Positions 63,675 to 64,000 of a stretch of DNA of 64,000 nt are shown in pieces. Source of the stretch: Halorubrum hochsteinianum. GTDB taxonomy: Archaea > Halobacteriota > Halobacteria > Halobacteriales > Haloferacaceae. Below the pieces are notes generated by a model that saw only the letters and a list, made by a program, of their open reading frames with translations, did not search any database and was not told the DNA's origin. The stretch's first letter is position 1; the number at the start of each line of letters is the position of its first letter. The stretch spans positions 1,116,001 through 1,180,000 of the forward strand of contig NZ_CP098415.1 in assembly GCF_023702125.1 (NCBI RefSeq), given 5' to 3'. Made by a program: the position numbers and the translations under genes.

Positions 63675-64000
63675 TCAGTCGTCGCTCGGCTCGGCGGCGG
63701 GCCGGTCCCCCCTACGGACGCTCGTGATGTTGTCGTAGCCGATGCGCACGAGCGACAGTGCGAGGTAGACCAACACGACCGCGAGCGCGATCCGGACGAC
63801 CATCGAGATCTGGTTGCCGATGCCGGTCACGCCGCCCTGGATCAGGTTGACGAACAGCCACTGATACCCTGCTAGGAACGCCAAGGCGATCACGGTGATA
63901 ACGACCATGATAGCCATCGGGACGCCCGTGGTGACGAGCTGTTTCGTCTCGTTCCAGTTGGCGAGCCAGACCGTCCCCGTGAGCAGCGCGAGCGCGGCGA
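63675..64000 (-). CDS. polytopic membrane protein, partial (5' end outside window)
   Basis: The frame is open past base 64000, so the start is not present. Visible residues include ALALLTGTVWLANWNETKQLV, then MAIMVVITVIALAFLAGYQWLFVNLI, ISMVVRIALAVVLVYLALSLVRIGY and a charged tail. At least three spans remain. An internal ATG at 63917 exists but the upstream coding continues. Not a family I can name. Confidence 0.78.
   Translation of the reverse strand, partial: AALALLTGTVWLANWNETKQLVTTGVPMAIMVVITVIALAFLAGYQWLFVNLIQGGVTGIGNQISMVVRIALAVVLVYLALSLVRIGYDNITSVRRGDRPAAEPSDD

Overview
This window is about 64 kb of chromosome from a halophilic archaeon, most likely Halorubrum or a close relative. 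The evidence is high GC with strongly acidic proteins, leaderless TATA-type promoters, a 16S/23S operon of haloarchaeal sequence and layout, an MC1-type chromatin protein, DNA polymerase D, archaeal Orc1/Cdc6 with its ORB sites, Hel308, KEOPS Cgi121 and archaeal PurO. The genus is an inference from general resemblance; I could not run a search.

Layout. 1-4.1 kb: end of a PrkA kinase gene, then YeaH-type DUF444 and SpoVR, the usual stress-linked trio. 4.1-8.3 kb: hydrolase, VOC protein, HD phosphohydrolase and small membrane or exported proteins. 8.4-14.2 kb: a complete rRNA operon on the minus strand (16S, tRNA-Ala, 23S, 5S), followed downstream by tRNA-Cys, with tandem promoters and long processing stems. 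14.3-15.8 kb: MC1, a fresh IS6-family insertion and a small AbrB-like protein. 15.9-30.4 kb: housekeeping genes (pyrD, valS, hemB, ferredoxin, PHP, MBL, pspAB, YigZ-type) among small haloarchaeal families.

30.4-36.6 kb is the replication-origin region. DNA polymerase D small subunit, a Sec11-type signal peptidase and Orc1/Cdc6 lie beside a 1-kb origin. The origin has two inverted ORB boxes around an AT-rich unwinding segment and a set of 19-bp iterons. 46.1-47.8 kb carries the Era-like GTPase/OapB/OapC trio, described as origin-associated in haloarchaea. ORB-like boxes also occur away from the origin.

36.6-45.8 kb is an accessory catabolic cluster: class III CoA-transferase, thiolase-fold protein plus DUF35 partner, TetR regulator, amidohydrolase, a frameshifted FAH-family gene, a TatD-like hydrolase, a BNR-repeat protein and a DoxX-like protein. 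Three matching palindromes in three of its promoters suggest one local TetR regulon. I cannot name the substrate. 48-64 kb returns to core genes: aspartate kinase, two MgtE half-proteins, methyltransferase, Hel308, Cgi121, tRNA-Gln, PurO, an S9 peptidase, regulators and haloarchaeal orphan families.

The most novel signal is a roughly 250-300 bp non-coding repeat present three times (near 21.4, 43.0 and 54.3 kb), always downstream of a plus-strand gene and in the same orientation. Its flanks are conserved but its hairpin stems differ in sequence while staying perfectly paired, the covariation expected of a selected RNA or DNA structure.
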